DNA of 64,000 nt from CAVUFH01 sp963740835. Its GTDB lineage: Bacteria; Actinomycetota; Acidimicrobiia; IMCC26256; PALSA-610. Of the stretch, positions 27,818-37,760 are shown piece by piece; the first letter of the stretch is position 1, and every line of letters starts with the position of its first letter. The notes under the pieces were generated by a model. The model was not told the origin of the DNA. It searched no databases and worked only from the letters and a program-made list of their open reading frames with translations. A program made the translations under genes and the position numbers. The DNA lies in contig CAVUFH010000004.1 in NCBI GenBank assembly GCA_963740835.1, positions 1 to 64,000 of the forward strand, written 5' to 3'.

Positions 27818-28662
27818 GCGCGATCCCGGAGGGCGACGGCGGCCGCGCCGATGAGCGGGCCGTCGGACCCGAGTGCGCCGGGCGCGATGCGGGTACCACG
27901 CGCGAACTCGATGCGGCAGCGCGCGTCGATCTCGCGTTGCGCGGCATCGAAGAACGGTGCGCCGAAGCCGAGCGCGACGGAACCGGCGACGACCGCGAGA
28001 TCGAGATCGAGCAGATTGGCCACGCTCGCGACCGCGCGCCCGACGAGGGTGCCGGTGCGCGTGATGGTGTCGGGAGTCGCCTCGGCGGGCGGCCGGCCCG
28101 TGATCCGCGCGATCGCCAGGCCCGACGCTTCCGCTTCCAGGCAGCCGCGCGCACCGCAGCCGCATTCGTGGCCGTCGGGTTCGACGACAACGTGGCCGAT
28201 GTGACCGGCGTTGCCACCGGTTCCGTCGAGCAGGCGCCCGTCGACGACGATGCCGCCTCCCACACCGGTCGACACGACCATGCCGAGGTAGTTGCGCCGG
28301 CCCGCGGCGGCGCCGGTCCAGCCCTCGCCGAGCGCGAGGGCCTTGGCGTCGTTGTCGACTGCGATGGGCAAGCCGATGTGGGCGGCGAGGTGGGCGCGCA
28401 ATCGGAAGCCGCGCCACGCCGGGATGTTGAGCGGCGAGACGTGCTCACCGCCGAGGTCCATCGGCCCCCCGCAGCCCACGCCGACGCACTCGGCGTCGCC
28501 CGTCTCGAAGCTGTCGAGCAGGCGCGTCAGTGCGATGAAGAGCGTCTCCGCGTCGGTGGTCGCGGGAGTGGGCGTCTCATGGCGAACGAGCAACTCACCC
28601 CGCTCGGTCACGAGGCCTGCCGCGAGCTTGGTCCCACCGATGTCGATGGCCAGGATCGACAC
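27814..28662 (-). CDS. ROK family sugar kinase (glucokinase-like)
   Basis: 282-residue ROK kinase, probably a glucokinase. The ATP-binding ILAIDIGGTKLAAGLV is at the N-terminus, AVDNDAKALALGE contains the catalytic Asp, and the ROK zinc motif CGCGARGCLEAEASG (about 154-168) is intact. GTG start two bases after the stop of the phosphatase gene upstream, so it may share that transcript. Confidence 0.93.
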   Translation of the reverse strand: MSILAIDIGGTKLAAGLVTERGELLVRHETPTPATTDAETLFIALTRLLDSFETGDAECVGVGCGGPMDLGGEHVSPLNIPAWRGFRLRAHLAAHIGLPIAVDNDAKALALGEGWTGAAAGRRNYLGMVVSTGVGGGIVVDGRLLDGTGGNAGHIGHVVVEPDGHECGCGARGCLEAEASGLAIARITGRPPAEATPDTITRTGTLVGRAVASVANLLDLDLAVVAGSVALGFGAPFFDAAQREIDARCRIEFARGTRIAPGALGSDGPLIGAAAVALRDRA

Positions 28663-28664
28663 GT

Positions 28665-31230
28665 CTACGACTCGGTCGAGGAGACGCGCAGGGCCAACAC
28701 GCAGATGTCGTCGGCCGATGGGGTGGACGCGAACGATCGGTCGACCAGGTTCGCGCAGAGGTCGGCGAGCGGTTCGCGGCGCGATGTGCGCGTGCGCGAC
28801 GCGAGCCAGTCCAGCCCTTCGTCGATGAGACGCTCGCGCCGTTCGATCAGCCCGTCGGTGTACAGGACGAGCAACGCGCCATCGGTGAGCGTGACTTGCG
28901 CGGACGCGAAGTTCTTGCCGAACGTGCCGAGCGGCGTCGCGTTCACGTCTTCGAGGAAGCGCGTGGTGCCGTCGGCTTCGCACAGGAGCGGCGGCGGGTG
29001 ACCGGCGCGTGACCACGTGAGCACGCCGGTGTCGGGCTGATAGCACGCGACCACGGCGGTGACCATGGAGTCGGGATCGAGCCGGCGGAGCATCTCGTGC
29101 GCGCGCTGTAGCAGGTTGGCCGGGTCGGCGTCGTCGACGGCGTAGGCGCGCAAGCCGTTGCGGACCCGTCCCATCAGGCTCGCGGCCTCGATGCCGTGGC
29201 CGGCGACATCGCCGACGACGAGGACGAGCGGGCAGCCGTCGACCGCGAACGCGTCGTACCAGTCGCCGCCGACCTCTACGGTGACGTCAGCCGGCCGGTA
29301 GACGGCAGCCAAGTCGCAGCCGGGCACCGTGGGCAGGCTCTCCGGGACGATTGACTCCTGCAGCACCTCGACCATGTGGTGCTCGGCTGCGAGCTGGTAC
29401 TGACTCAGCTGCCAGAGCTGCGCGCGTTCGAGTGCCGATGCGGCGCGGCGGCCGAGGTCGGTCGCGAGCTCGAGGTCAGCGTGGCCGAACGGGACCGGGT
29501 GGTCGTCGCCGATGAGCACGACGCCGCGCGTCCGGCCCGAAATGGTCAACGCGACAACGATGCCGGACACGGGCCGCAGCTGCTCGAGGAGCGCAACGAC
29601 CTCATCATCGCCTGCGTTCGGGTGTTCGGGAGGAACGAGCACCTCGTCGAGCGCGCCGAACGTCGCGCCGAGTCCGGAGTCGGCAGCCTTGAGGATCACC
29701 TCGCGTCCGCCCACACCGCGGTCGACGAGATCCTGCAGCGCGGGCTGCAACGAGCTCTCCGCGTGCGCGATCGCGGCCTCGCGCAGCGTCCCGTTCGGCT
29801 CGCGCGCGTGCACGATCGCGAAGCGTCCGATGCGCGTGGCCGCGAAGCGCGCGGTGGCGTGCAAGACCGCTTCGGGGTCGTCGATAACGGCGAGCTGTTC
29901 GGAGAAGTCGAGCAACGTTCGCAGCCGCGCCCGGCTGCGCTGCTCGGCTTCGAGGAGCGACGCGCGCCCGAGCGCCTGTGCGCATGCTTCCACGACCGCG
30001 GCGACGTACCGGCGATCGTCGTCGCTGAACTCGCGCGGTTCGAGGAACCCGAAGGAGACCACCCCCGGTGTCTCCTCGAACGCGGCCACCGGCACGACCA
30101 CGAACGAGCCGTGCACTTCCATTCCACCGTACTGCGGGAACCGCTGCACGCGATCCGCAGCCGACTCCACGAACACCGGTTTCCCGGTGCGGAGCACTTC
30201 GGTGGCGGGCAACGTGTCGTCGAGGGAGATGGCCATGAACGGGTCCATCACTCCCTGCGGGTAGCCCTCGAACGCGCGCGTGACGAGCATGTTGTTCGCG
30301 CTGTCGAGCGAACCGAACCATCCGTAGTCGCCGTCGAGTGCTTCCAAAGCCGTGGTGGACGATCGTCACCGCGACCTCGTCGACGGTCGCCGCGCCCGAG
30401 AGTGCAAGTGTCAGTTCGCTGAACTGGCGCAGCAAGCGGGTGGACCGCTCGGCCTGTTGCCGCGCTCCTCGTTCGCCGTCGAGCAACGCGGCGCGTTCGG
30501 CTTCGGCATGGTGACGGGTGTCGATGTTGATCGACACCCCGGTTGCGCCGGTGATGACACCGTTCGCATCGCGCACCGGTTCGCCGCGGCCTTCGAGCCA
30601 ATGAAGAGAGCCGTCCTTCCAGACGATGCGGTGGTCGAAACGCCACGGCGTGCCATCGTCCATTCCCTTGCGCACCGAGGCGAGTGTGCGCTCGCGGTCG
30701 TCAGGGTGGAGGAGCGACGCGTACGTCTCGAATTGGCCATCGAAGGATCCAGGTGCGAGTCCGTAGAGCGCTTCGAGACGCGCGTCCCACACGACGCGTC
30801 CACTGTGGAGATCCCAATGCCACGTTCCCATTTCGCCCGCTTCCAGCGCGAGTGCGAGTCGTTGCGCGGTTCGCGCCGCACCGATCGTCCGGTCGAGTTC
30901 GGCTTCGCGACGCTCCCGCATGCCCGTGAGGAGTGTGGCGCCGATAGCCCCCACGACCACGATGACGATGCGGACGATGTGATCGCTTTCCCCGAAGATG
31001 CCGTCGACGCTCCCGAGGACGATCGCCAGCACCACGGCGACGACGCCGAGTGCGGCGACGTCTCGCGTTCTCGCTCCGAAAGCGGCGACGAACGGTCCGA
31101 GGATCAGTGCACCGATGAGGGCCGTGTCCTGCGAGACCGTGTCGGCGACGACGACCAGCGCCGTCGCCAGCAGTCCTGCCGCAACCCACCACCACGACCG
31201 CGAAACGGCGCGAGGAGGGCCCGGCAGCAT
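28665..31230 (-). CDS. PAS-GAF-SpoIIE serine phosphatase (frameshifted)
   Basis: About 850-residue membrane sensor phosphatase. Order: membrane helices (about 10-95), PAS domain (about 120-235: MGTWHWDLHSGRVVW, LLHPDDRERTL), two GAF-like domains, and a SpoIIE/PP2C domain (VGGDWYDAF, VVGDVAGHGIEAA, VLYTDGLIERRE, SADDICVLAL). RsbU-type phosphatases dephosphorylate STAS antagonists in partner switching, and both partners are encoded next door. The first 290 codons (31230 to about 30352) and the last 560 (30347 to 28665) lie in different frames, joined near CACGGCTTTGG at 30344-30356; reading VHHALEALDGDYGW needs one base fewer. ATG follows a TAGTCT -10 element by six bases. Confidence 0.85.
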
Positions 31231-31236
31231 GCCTGC

Positions 31237-31242
31237 AGACTA
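31237..31242 (-). promoter_or_regulatory. -10 element of the SpoIIE phosphatase gene
   Basis: Minus-strand TAGTCT six bases before the ATG at 31230. It faces the similar element of the RsbW-like gene, so the two are divergently transcribed. Confidence 0.45.
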
Positions 31243-31302
31243 GTTGTGGGGTCTCGATCGATCGTGTGCGCAGGAGTCCGGTTGAAGATCGCGCCATGTC
31301 GG

Positions 31303-31308
31303 TACGAT
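31303..31308 (+). promoter_or_regulatory. -10 element of the RsbW-like kinase gene
   Basis: TACGAT six bases before the GTG at 31315, the same arrangement as at 8593-8605. Confidence 0.5.
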
Positions 31309-31314
31309 TTGCGA

Positions 31315-31710
31315 GTGGCGTCGATCGACCTACCTCCGGAACGATCGGCTGCGGCGCAAGCCCGCCGGTTCGTGCGTGAGGTCTGCGCGAGCTGGGATCT
31401 CGTTCAAGAGGTGATCGACGACATCGAATTGCTCGTGTCGGAGCTCGTCACGAACGCCGTCCTGCACGCGCGCTCGGCAGCCCGGCTGACGATCGAGCGG
31501 TTCGGCGATTGCATCCGGGTGACCGTGGCCGACAGCAGCGCGGCACCGCCGCGCTTGCGCGACTACGGGCCCGAAGCCGCGACCGGCAGAGGTGTTCTGC
31601 TCGTCGACCGCCTCGCGCGCGGATGGGGCGTCGATCCCGCCGACGGCGCGGGGAAGCGGGTGTGGTTCGAGGTCGCGGTGGAGCCGGCGAGTGAAGGGTC
31701 CCGCGCGTGA
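31315..31710 (+). CDS. RsbW-like anti-sigma factor kinase (HATPase_c)
   Basis: 131-residue GHKL ATPase-fold protein of the RsbW/SpoIIAB type. The N box is LLVSELVTNAVLHARS (about 40-55), the G1 region VADSSAAPPRLRD and the G2 region ATGRGVLLVDRLARGWGV. Such proteins bind and inhibit a sigma factor or phosphorylate a STAS antagonist. The GTG at 31315 follows a TACGAT -10 element by six bases. The next gene overlaps in the pattern GTGA. Confidence 0.9.
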   Translation: MASIDLPPERSAAAQARRFVREVCASWDLVQEVIDDIELLVSELVTNAVLHARSAARLTIERFGDCIRVTVADSSAAPPRLRDYGPEAATGRGVLLVDRLARGWGVDPADGAGKRVWFEVAVEPASEGSRA

Positions 31711-32189
31711 GTGCGTCACAGACCCGACCGGCAACCGCCGACGTCGTGCTCGCCGGGTGCCCGATCGACCTGTTGGAACGATCGCGCCGGCACAACGAGT
31801 CGCTGATGCGCGAGTTCGCGTTCATCGCCGAGTCGGACCAGGAACGCGCAGAGCTGCCGGCGCGGTTGCTCGCGCTCGTCGACCAGGCCCGGGCCCGGCT
31901 CGCGGGGTTGAACGTGGCAGTCGAGGAGCAGCTCGCGGCCGCGCGTGCTCGCGGCGACGACGTCTGTGACCTCCGCGTCACGCTTCCGTCCAACGGACGC
32001 GCGCTCGCGGTCCAGCTCTCCAGCCTGTTCGAAGAAGCCGAGGAGTTCTGCCGCCGCGGCGACCTCCTCACGCTCGCCGAATCCGACGAGCCCCGCCGGT
32101 TCCGCGCCTGGTACCTCGACCAGTACGTGCGTCAGCTCGACGGCGAGGCGCCGACCGCCTGGCCGGCGGGGCGCGCCAGCCGCGTCTGA
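31707..32189 (+). CDS. Unrecognised protein coupled to the RsbW-like kinase
   Basis: 160 residues, largely helical by composition, rich in Ala, Arg, Glu and Leu, with no signal peptide or membrane segment. Recognisable but unassigned stretches are CPIDLLERSRRHNESLMREF (about 17-36) and LSSLFEEAEEFCRRGDLLTL (about 107-126). GTG start overlaps the kinase stop, so the two are probably made together. A role in the same partner-switching system is inferred from position only. Confidence 0.75.
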   Translation: MSASQTRPATADVVLAGCPIDLLERSRRHNESLMREFAFIAESDQERAELPARLLALVDQARARLAGLNVAVEEQLAAARARGDDVCDLRVTLPSNGRALAVQLSSLFEEAEEFCRRGDLLTLAESDEPRRFRAWYLDQYVRQLDGEAPTAWPAGRASRV

Positions 32190-32226
32190 CCGGGCCGCGG
32201 CCGCGGGCTCCGGCGTTCGCGCGCCT

Positions 32227-32556
32227 TCACGGTTCTATCGTGAAGAGCTCGGCGACGCCCGCCACTTCGAGCACGCGGGTGACGCGTGACTGCGGGTGCC
32301 GCAGCACGAACCCCGATCCCTGGCTGTCGAAGCGCTTCTTCGCCTGGATCAGCAGGCTGATGCCGCTGGAGTCGAGGAAGTCGATGCCGGCCATGTCGAG
32401 CACGAGCGTGCGGGCGTCGCCTTGCGCGATCTCGAGGAGCGCGGCGCGCAGCCGGACAGCGGTGCCGTACTCCAGCTCGCCGCCGATCGTGACGACCGCG
32501 GCGCGGTCCTCGTGCTGGATCGAGAGTGACAGTTCGACCTCGGGCACGGATTCCAC
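32227..32556 (-). CDS. STAS domain anti-sigma factor antagonist
   Basis: 109-residue RsbV/SpoIIAA-like protein. The phosphorylation site lies in IDFLDSSGISLLI (Ser near 60-61). Unphosphorylated antagonists bind the RsbW-type kinase and free the sigma factor. GTG 32556 was chosen because a minus-strand TACGCT -10 element precedes it by eight bases. Transcribed toward the kinase gene and divergently from acnA. Confidence 0.9.
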   Translation of the reverse strand: MESVPEVELSLSIQHEDRAAVVTIGGELEYGTAVRLRAALLEIAQGDARTLVLDMAGIDFLDSSGISLLIQAKKRFDSQGSGFVLRHPQSRVTRVLEVAGVAELFTIEP

Positions 32557-32564
32557 AGGCGCGG

Positions 32565-32570
32565 AGCGTA
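32565..32570 (-). promoter_or_regulatory. -10 element of the STAS gene
   Basis: Minus-strand TACGCT eight bases before the GTG at 32556. Only 17 bases separate it from the acnA -10 element on the other strand. Confidence 0.4.
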
Positions 32571-32587
32571 GCAAGCCACTCCGTGGG

Positions 32588-32593
32588 TAGCGT
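32588..32593 (+). promoter_or_regulatory. -10 element of acnA
   Basis: TAGCGT seven bases before the acnA ATG at 32601. Confidence 0.45.
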
Positions 32594-32600
32594 GCGCCGT

Positions 32601-35436
32601 ATGACGCTCGACTCGTACCGCGCGCGTTCGGATCTCGCGGTCGGCGACGACAAGTACGGTATCTTCCGCCTCGACGCCGCGGTCGACGACCCCGGTCGCC
32701 TCCCGTACTCGCTTCGCATCCTCCTCGAGAACCTGCTCCGGCGCGAGGACGGCGCCAACATCACGGCCGACGACATCGCCGCGCTCGCCGACCGGCAACG
32801 CGCCCGCGGCGAGGTTGGTGCGCGCGAGCTCGCGTTCATGCCCGCGCGCGTCCTCATGCAGGACTTCACCGGTGTCCCTGCGATCGTCGACCTCGCGGCG
32901 ATGCGTGATGCGGTGGTGGGGCTCGGCGGCCGCGCCGATCGGGTCGAGCCAACGATCCCGGTCGATCTGGTGATCGACCACTCGATCGTCGTCGACGTCG
33001 CCGGCATCGCCGATGCGTTCGCACGCAACGTCGCGCTGGAATACGGGCGCAACGAGGAGCGCTACACGTTCTTGCGCTGGGCGCAGGACGCGTTCCGCAC
33101 ACTGCCGCGTGTTCCCGCCGAGCCAGGGCATCTGTCACCAGGTGAACCTGGAGTTCCTCGCCCAGGTCGTGTTCCGCGACGGCAACGGCGTGGCCTATCC
33201 CGACACGCTCGTCGGGACCGACTCGCACACGCCGATGGTGAACGGGCTCGGCGTCCTCGGCTGGGGAGTCGGCGGCATCGAGGCGGAGGCCGCGATGCTC
33301 GGACAGCCGCTCTCGTTGCTCCTGCCCGCGGTCGTCGGGATCGAGCTGCGGGGTGCCCTTCCCGAGGGCGCGACCGCCACCGACCTCGTGCTGACCGTCG
33401 CGCAGCTCCTGCGCAAGCACGGCGTCGTCGGCAAGTTCGTCGAATTCTACGGCGAGGGCGTGGGCCGGGTGCCGGTCGAGAACCGGGCGACCATCGGGAA
33501 CATGTCGCCCGAGTACGGCTCCACGTGCACAATCTTTCCGGTCGACGACGAGACGCTGCGTTACTTGCGCGGCACGGGCCGACCCGCCGATCTCGTCGCG
33601 CTCGTCGAGGCCTACGCCAAGGAGCAGGGCCTCTGGCACGAGCCGTCGGTGCGGCCGGTGTACGACGAGTCGCTCGTCCTCGATCTCTCGACCGTCGAGC
33701 CGTCGCTCGCAGGACCGTCGCGCCCGCAGGACCGCGTCGCGCTCTCGGCCGCCCGCGTCGAGTTCGAGCGGGCGCTGCTCGCGTTCCGCCAGGCATCCGG
33801 TGATGCGGAACCCGGCGATGTGTTCGCGGTGCGGCCTGGGACCGCCGACGACGCGTCGGCCGAGTCGTTCCCCGCGAGTGATCCGCCCGCGGCGTCCGAA
33901 GGCATGACCAGTGTGGGTGAACCCGACACGCAGGCGCCGCCCGGCTCGGGAACCCGGCCGGTCTCGATCGAGCGTCGTCGCTGCCCGGTCACGCTCACCG
34001 ATGGCACCGAGACGGAAGTCGCCGACGGACACGTCGTGATCGCCGCGATCACGTCCTGTACGAACACGTCGAACCCGTCGGTGATGATCGGTGCGGGCTT
34101 GCTGGCGCGCAACGCGGTCGCGCGCGGACTCACGGTCCCGCCGTGGGTGAAGACGTCACTCGCGCCCGGGTCGTTGGTCGTCACCGACTACTACGAGCGC
34201 GCGGGCCTGCTCGATCCGCTCGCGCAGCTCGGGTTCCAGGTCGTCGGCTACGGCTGCACCACCTGCATCGGGAACTCCGGGCCGCTCGACGCCGAGATCT
34301 CGCGCGTGGTGACCGAGAGCGATCTCTCGGTGTGCTCGGTGCTCTCCGGCAACCGCAACTTCGAAGGACGCATCCACCCGGACTGCCGGATGAACTACCT
34401 CGCGTCGCCGCCGCTCGTCGTCGCATACGCGCTCGCGGGCACGATGGACATCGATCTGCGCAACGACCCGCTCGGGACCACTGCCGACGGGGATCCCGTG
34501 TTCCTTCGCGACATCTGGCCGACCTCGGAGGAGATCGCGCGCGTCGTGGGCGATGTCATCGAGACCGACATGTACACGCGCCGCTACGCGCAGGTGCTCG
34601 ACGGCGACGATCGCTGGCGCGCGCTCCCTGCCCCGACGGGCGAGCGCTTTACCTGGGTCGACACGTCCACCTACATCCGCAAGCCGCCGTTCCTCGAAGG
34701 CGTCGGTACCGAGCCCGTGCCGCCGACCGACATCGAGGGCGCACGGGTGCTCGCGCTCCTCGGAGACAGCGTCACGACGGATCACATCTCGCCCGCGGGT
34801 GTGATCCGGCGCGACGGGCCGGCCGCGCAGTGGTTGATAGACCAGGGTGTCGCGGTGTCGGAGTTCAACTCCTACGGCGCACGGCGCGGGAACCACGAGG
34901 TCATGGTGCGCGGCACCTTCGCGAACGTGCGACTGCGCAATCAGCTCGCGCCCGGCACCGAAGGCGGGTTCACCGTGCACCTGCCCGACGGCGAGCAGAC
35001 GACGATCTACGACGCCTCGGTGCGCTACGCCGACGAAGGCGTGCCGCTGGTCGTGCTCGCGGGCAAGGAGTACGGATCCGGGAGCTCGCGCGACTGGGCC
35101 GCGAAGGGCTCGCAGCTGCTCGGCGTGCGGGCGGTCATCGCGGAATCGTTCGAACGCATCCACCGGTCGAACCTCGTCGGGATGGGTGTGCTCCCGCTCG
35201 AGTTCCGCGCGGGGGAGTCGGCGGGCACGCTCGGGTTGACCGGTCACGAGGTGTTCCGGTTCACCGGCGTCGCCGCGCTCGCCGAGGACGGTCCGCTCCC
35301 GCGCAGAGTGTGGGTGTCGGCGGGCGACCGCGAGTTCGAGACGATCGCGCGCATCGACACGCCGTTCGAGCGCGACGTGTTCCTCGCAGGCGGCATCTTG
35401 CCGTACACGTTGCGGCGGTTGGTGCGCGACGCCTAG
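32601..35436 (+). CDS. acnA: Aconitate hydratase A (frameshifted)
   Basis: About 944 residues, the usual length for the monomeric aconitase of the TCA cycle, which interconverts citrate and isocitrate with a [4Fe-4S] cluster. Cluster ligands are present in TSCTNTSNPSVM and GCTTCIGNSGPL. Other blocks are LVGTDSHTPMVNGLGVLGWG and AGKEYGSGSSRDWAAKG. Codons 1-168 and the rest lie in different frames. The join is at 33105, where one extra C in CTGCCGCGTG would be removed to read FRTLRVFPPSQGICHQVNLE. Being central metabolism with an otherwise intact sequence, it is more likely a sequencing indel than a dead gene. ATG 32601 follows TAGCGT. Confidence 0.92.
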
Positions 35437-35525
35437 TTCGGCACCGCGTCTCGCGCGGTCGTTTGGCCACGCTGCGTGTCTGACGCGGGGTTTCATCGGC
35501 GTGAACGACGAGGTAAACAGGTGCC

Positions 35526-35924
35526 GTGACGCATCCAGCGGCCGAAGTCTCCGTGGACGACCATCTCGGCGTCCGCATCGCGCGGGTCGGCGGTGTGCTC
35601 GACGTGTTCTCCGCGGGTGTCGTCGGTGCTCGCATCCTCGAGGGCCTGCCCTCGGACGCGACCGAACTGATCCTCGAGCTCGACCGCATCGAGTTCATGG
35701 ACTCGGCCGGCGTGAGCGCGCTCGTGCGGTTGCGTGAGCACGCGCGCCTGCGGGAACTGAACGTGCACGTGCAACTCGGTGCCGCGCCGCACGTGAACCC
35801 GACGGTCGTCTCCGTGCTGCGCCGCGTGTTCGTCGTCGACGACGTCGTCGACCTCTCGGCCGACGACGACGAACCGGCCGGCGATCAGTCGGTCGACAGG
35901 TCGCCCGTCAGCTCCACCGGCTGA
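35526..35924 (+). CDS. STAS domain protein
   Basis: 132-residue anti-sigma factor antagonist-like protein. The site IEFMDSAGVSALVRLR (about 55-70) has the phosphorylatable Ser in DSAG. It differs enough from the STAS protein at 32227 to be a second, separate input. The acidic Asp-rich C-terminal tail is unusual. GTG start. Its 3' end overlaps the convergent Gfo/Idh gene by 40 bases. Confidence 0.85.
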   Translation: MTHPAAEVSVDDHLGVRIARVGGVLDVFSAGVVGARILEGLPSDATELILELDRIEFMDSAGVSALVRLREHARLRELNVHVQLGAAPHVNPTVVSVLRRVFVVDDVVDLSADDDEPAGDQSVDRSPVSSTG

Positions 35925-36979
35925 CCACCGTCCGCCGACCGGTACGCCGCTTCCACGAGTGCGTGGGCGCGCACCGCGTCAGCGAAGCCGGGTGACGCGG
36001 GCCGGCTGTGCCGTACCGCGCGCACGAATGCCCGGGCTGCGGGATACAGGTAGATCATGAAGTCGCGACGCGTGATGCCCGCGGCGTCGAAGTAGCGCTC
36101 GCGTAGTGCCGCCATGTCGAGACGCTGCGCCGCGCTGTCGGGCCGTTGGATCAGGAAGCCGTCCTCGGGCGCGCCGACGAGGAAGTCGGTGGTGAGCTCG
36201 ACTGCGCCCTGTTCGAAGAAGACCTCGAGCCGGCGCTCCTCCCGACCGCGGACACCGTTGAAAATCGTGAGGATCGTGCCGACGACGCCCGACGCGTGCT
36301 CCACGGTGCACGCGGCCGCGTCCTCCACGTCATACCCGAACACGTTGCGCGTCCGCACGTAGACGCGGGTGGCGGGTCCGAACGTCCACGAGAGGATGTC
36401 GGCGCTGTGGATCGAATGCTCGAGCAGCGCGCCCCCGCCCGCGTCCGCGCGATCCGACCGCCACGAGCTGTGACCCGGGACGATGTCGCCGGTCGGCCAG
36501 TACTGATCGTCGCGGAGCACATAGCCCATCGGCCGGCCGAGCTCGTTGCTCTCGACCAGCGCGTGCAGCTCGTTGATCACGGGATGGAAGCGTGAGTGGA
36601 AACCCACCTCCGCGGTCGTGTCCGCCGCGGCGACCAGGTCGCACATCGCGCGTACCGTCGCGAAATTCGTTGCGAGCGGCTTCTCGCACAGCAGTGGCTT
36701 GCCTGCCTCGAGCGTGGATCGCACGAGATCGAGGTGGGTCGTCGTCGGTGTCACGATTGCAACCGCCTGCACGTCGGGATCGTTGATCACCGCGTACGCG
36801 TCGGTGCCGATGCGTTCGAACGGGCAGATGCGCTGCGCGCTCTCGACCGCTTGGCGGGAGAGGTCGGCCGCAGCGACCGGCCGGATGTCGCCGTCTTCGG
36901 CCAGGAGGCGCAGCGCGTAGGCGTGGCCCTGGCCGATCATCCCGCAACCGATCTGCCCGATCCCGATCGCCCCGCTCAT
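35885..36979 (-). CDS. Gfo/Idh/MocA family oxidoreductase
   Basis: 364-residue NAD(P)-dependent sugar or inositol dehydrogenase-like enzyme. The Rossmann motif GIGQIGCGMIGQGHA is at 5-19, the conserved LLCEKPLATNF (catalytic Lys, about 96-106) is intact, and the C-terminal half is the substrate-binding beta sheet. The substrate cannot be assigned. The ATG at 36979 gives a standard N-terminus. It lies downstream of a TetR gene on the same strand across about 100 bases. Confidence 0.9.
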   Translation of the reverse strand: MSGAIGIGQIGCGMIGQGHAYALRLLAEDGDIRPVAAADLSRQAVESAQRICPFERIGTDAYAVINDPDVQAVAIVTPTTTHLDLVRSTLEAGKPLLCEKPLATNFATVRAMCDLVAAADTTAEVGFHSRFHPVINELHALVESNELGRPMGYVLRDDQYWPTGDIVPGHSSWRSDRADAGGGALLEHSIHSADILSWTFGPATRVYVRTRNVFGYDVEDAAACTVEHASGVVGTILTIFNGVRGREERRLEVFFEQGAVELTTDFLVGAPEDGFLIQRPDSAAQRLDMAALRERYFDAAGITRRDFMIYLYPAARAFVRAVRHSRPASPGFADAVRAHALVEAAYRSADGGQPVELTGDLSTD

Positions 36980-37082
36980 CGCCGGGCCAGCCTGCGCATC
37001 GGTTGGATCGTGACAGCTCACAGACGCGGCCGTCGACCTCGCACGAAGGGAGGCCCGCAACCCCGCACGGGCTCCCAGCCGT

Positions 37083-37652
37083 TCAACCGGTGGGGGAGTC
37101 GAACAGGACCGACGCAACCGCGCGCGCCGCACGAAGCGGATCGTCGCCGAGCCGGTGCTGCAGGTTGCCGGAGAGCCAGAGCTCGGCGAAGCCGTGCGCG
37201 AACGACCAGCCCGCGAGACCGACGCGCATCGCATCGCGGTCGGGATACGCCGCACCCGCCGGACCGTAGAGCAGCTCGGTGGTCGCCGTGCGCGCGCTCC
37301 GCAGGTCTGGGTCATCGCGGTGATACAGGTCGGGGCGGAACATCACCGCGAAGTGCGCCGGGTTGCTGATCGCGAACTCGATGTACGCGAGGCCGACTTC
37401 GAGAAAGCCGCCGGCGCGAGTCGCACCACGCAGCGCGCTGCCGAGGCGCTCGTAGCCCTCGGTCGCGATGGCGGTGAGCAGGCCCGCCTTGTCGCCGAAG
37501 TGGTGGGCGGGCGCGGCGTGGGACACGCCGGCCCGACGGGCGAGGTCGCGCAGGCTGAACGCGACCGGACCCTGCGCCGCGATGGCCGCGAGGGCGGTGT
37601 CCAGGAGCTCGCGCCGAAGGTTGCCGTGGTGGTAGGGCCGGCTCGTCGCCAT
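37083..37652 (-). CDS. TetR family regulator
   Basis: 189-residue repressor. It begins MATSRPYHHGNLRRELL, with the helix-turn-helix in about 28-50 (FSLRDLARRAGVSHAAPAHH) and a WHG-type C-terminal domain. CAGGAG precedes the ATG at 37652. It is divergent from the monooxygenase-fold/cupin pair, and three TAACTTG-type half-sites lie in the shared gap. Confidence 0.9.
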   Translation of the reverse strand: MATSRPYHHGNLRRELLDTALAAIAAQGPVAFSLRDLARRAGVSHAAPAHHFGDKAGLLTAIATEGYERLGSALRGATRAGGFLEVGLAYIEFAISNPAHFAVMFRPDLYHRDDPDLRSARTATTELLYGPAGAAYPDRDAMRVGLAGWSFAHGFAELWLSGNLQHRLGDDPLRAARAVASVLFDSPTG

Positions 37653-37670
37653 GGTGCTCCTGATCTTCCG

Positions 37671-37676
37671 GCGCAA
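37671..37676 (-). promoter_or_regulatory. Possible -10 element of the tetR gene at 37652
   Basis: Minus-strand TAGATT, 18 bases before the ATG, with CAGGAG between them. The leftmost operator arm begins ten bases further upstream. Confidence 0.35.
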
Positions 37677-37685
37677 TCTAGACAT

Positions 37686-37730
37686 TGACAAGTTACCAGG
37701 GGACCGGCCTAACTTGTCATCATCAAGTTA
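37686..37730. promoter_or_regulatory. Operator cluster between tetR and the monooxygenase/cupin pair
   Basis: TGACAAGTTA (37686-37695) and TAACTTGTCA (37710-37719) form a perfect ten-base inverted repeat with 14 bases between. TAACTTG (37710-37716) and CAAGTTA (37724-37730) form a second perfect seven-base repeat with a seven-base centre. TTGACA at 37685-37690 could be a -35 element. Three copies of the same half-site in alternating orientation point to binding by the divergent TetR protein. Confidence 0.7.
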
Positions 37731-37760
37731 TGCGGGACCGATCGCTCGAGGAGGCGCACC

